Of a stretch of DNA of 7,233 nt, positions 6,141 to 7,233 are shown piece by piece. Source of the DNA: Enterocloster bolteae (GTDB lineage Bacteria > Bacillota_A > Clostridia > Lachnospirales > Lachnospiraceae); the NCBI GenBank assembly GCA_021769025.1, contig JAETTS010000122.1, positions 1-7,233 of the forward strand. The letters are read 5' to 3'. Made by a program: the position numbers and the translations under genes. Each line of letters begins with the position of its first letter. Positions within the stretch are counted from its first letter, which is position 1. Under the pieces are notes generated by a model. That model was not told the origin of the DNA and searched no databases. It saw only the letters and a program-made list of their open reading frames with translations.

Positions 6141-7233
6141 ATGCGTGTTATGAATAAAAGAAAGCTTTTAAGGCTCCTGGATACCATGCAGTCCATGCAT
6201 AGGGTAATAGCCGCCGCCGATATGCAATGCATGTCAGGATATGTGGAGGATTGCTGTCAGGCCGCTGCGGCAATTGATGAGACAGTGAAGAAAAGTATAA
6301 GCAATATGGAGAAAATAGCAGAGGATGAAGCTATCTCCAACCTGCTGGCTGCCTACCGCAGCAATCTGTCGTCCTTACACACCTGCGCTGCCTCCGGTAT
6401 GCTCCGGGCCTCCGTTCTGTCCGGCCTGGATGATATACTGGACCAGGCGGCATCGCTTATCACCGGACTACCCGACACCTTCCTTGTGGTATTTATGCCC
6501 TACAAGGCGGAGATGTGGGACAGCATGGAGAGCATATGGCTGGCCTGCCGGGAGGACCCTGCATGTGAATGCCGGGTAATGCCCCTGCCGTATTATGAGT
6601 ATGATAAGGCCCGGGGGGGATGGAGGCAGTGCTATGACGGGGAGCGGTTCCCGAAAGAGGTACCGGTGACAGACTACAGGCAGTATTCCCTGGAATCCGC
6701 CTGCCCGGATCTGGCCTATATCCATAATCCATATGATGACTGTAATTATGTTACAAGCATTGACCCGGCGTATTATTCTTCAGAGCTTAAGAAATATGTG
6801 GGGAAGCTGGTCTACGTTCCATATTATGTAACCTCCGGCTTTTTCTCCCAATGGGAACTTCCGGCCTACCGCAATGTGGACTATATGATCATACAGTCAG
6901 AGTTTGTTAAGGAGAGTATGAGGGAGATGCATTATTACCACAAGGTGCTTCCCCTTGGCTCCCCCAAGCTGGATAAAGTGATACAGACATGCAGGTCAGG
7001 GGCACAGATGCCCCAATCGTGGAGGCAGGTTCTGGAAGGCAGGAAGTCCCTGATGCTTAACACCAGTATTAACCGCTTCCTCAGTGACGGGGAACATATG
7101 CTTAAGAAGCTGAAGCTTGTGTTTGACACGTTTAAGTATCAGAACCGCGTTGCCCTGATATGGCGTCCCCATCCCCTGCTGGAGGCCACCATACGATCCA
7201 TCCGCCCGGACCTTTTAGAAGAGTACCGGAGTC
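6141..7233 (+). CDS. CDP-glycerol glycerophosphotransferase-like protein, N-terminal part (3' truncated by window)
   Basis: The frame opens at ATG 6141 behind a good ribosome binding site and continues without a stop through 364 codons to the window edge. Residues 1 to about 105 are predicted mostly helical, Ala/Met/Leu-rich and without an obvious membrane segment or signal peptide. Then comes an alpha/beta region with VVFMPYKAEMWDS at about 116-128, HNPYD at 195-199 followed by CNYVTSI, LVYVPYYVTSG, and, in the second half, LGSPKLDKV, LNTSI and WRPHPL at 341-346. This matches the layout of GT-B glycerophosphotransferase-like proteins of clostridial surface-polymer loci, where the conserved His-Pro-rich motif and the GSPK/DK segment line the active site. 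It would transfer phosphoglycerol, or a related phospho-polyol, from a CDP donor to the polymer. The family call rests on remembered motif resemblance; the C-terminal half that would carry the TDYSS-type motif is missing. GC is the highest in the window, about 61% over 6361-6480. Confidence 0.7.
   Translation, partial: MRVMNKRKLLRLLDTMQSMHRVIAAADMQCMSGYVEDCCQAAAAIDETVKKSISNMEKIAEDEAISNLLAAYRSNLSSLHTCAASGMLRASVLSGLDDILDQAASLITGLPDTFLVVFMPYKAEMWDSMESIWLACREDPACECRVMPLPYYEYDKARGGWRQCYDGERFPKEVPVTDYRQYSLESACPDLAYIHNPYDDCNYVTSIDPAYYSSELKKYVGKLVYVPYYVTSGFFSQWELPAYRNVDYMIIQSEFVKESMREMHYYHKVLPLGSPKLDKVIQTCRSGAQMPQSWRQVLEGRKSLMLNTSINRFLSDGEHMLKKLKLVFDTFKYQNRVALIWRPHPLLEATIRSIRPDLLEEYRS

Noticed and set aside
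5995..6153. 52-codon ORF starting at ATG 5995 in the gap before the last gene and overlapping its start
   Set aside because: No usable ribosome binding site (only GAG 2 nt upstream), no recognisable motif, and the tail is an out-of-frame reading of the next gene's ribosome binding site. A frame of this length is expected by chance.
6325..6579. 84-codon + strand ORF within the last gene
   Set aside because: It is the +1 frame of the open-ended gene starting at 6141, which has the better ribosome binding site and conserved motifs; the Pro/Cys-rich translation looks non-coding.

Overview
The window reads as part of a cell-surface polysaccharide or teichoic-acid-like glycopolymer locus from a low-to-mid GC Firmicute. 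The best fit is a Clostridia/Lachnospiraceae-type gut anaerobe. This is inferred from the protein families, the purine-rich Shine-Dalgarno sites, the GTG/ATG starts and the tight head-to-tail packing; no rRNA or other taxonomic marker is present, so the species is not determined. All supported genes are on the + strand. I see no tRNA, rRNA, CRISPR array, insertion sequence or convincing terminator.

Layout: (1) 1-356, the C-terminal end of a CDP-glycerol glycerophosphotransferase (TagB/TagF family) that begins upstream. (2) 362-1654, a family 2 glycosyltransferase with an extra C-terminal Rossmann-like module. (3) 1655-1776, a short gap with three imperfect 18-bp tandem repeats. (4) 1777-2493, an IspD/TarI-family cytidylyltransferase with a GTG start. 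(5) 2502-3584, an extended short-chain dehydrogenase (NAD-dependent epimerase/dehydratase). (6) 3584-5980, a 798-residue multidomain protein: degenerate methyltransferase-like, kinase-like, Rossmann-like, then a complete TagD-type glycerol-3-phosphate cytidylyltransferase. (7) 5981-6140, a 160-nt gap. (8) 6141 to the window end, the first 364 residues of a glycerophosphotransferase-like protein with a helical N-terminal extension, still open at the edge.

The genes fit one pathway. The TagD domain of the fusion would make CDP-glycerol. The IspD/TarI-like enzyme plus the dehydrogenase would make a second CDP-linked alditol or sugar. The GT2 enzyme would add a sugar, and the two flanking glycerophosphotransferase-family proteins would transfer phospho-glycerol (or phospho-polyol) units. 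Genes 1 to 6 are closely spaced or overlapping, with one 122-nt gap, and look like one operon. The most unusual element is the four-part fusion, which joins a methyltransferase/kinase-like pair (reminiscent of chain-terminating enzymes such as WbdD) to CDP-glycerol synthesis. GC content rises along the window, from about 37% in the first 360 bases to about 61% in part of the last gene, suggesting a mosaic locus.
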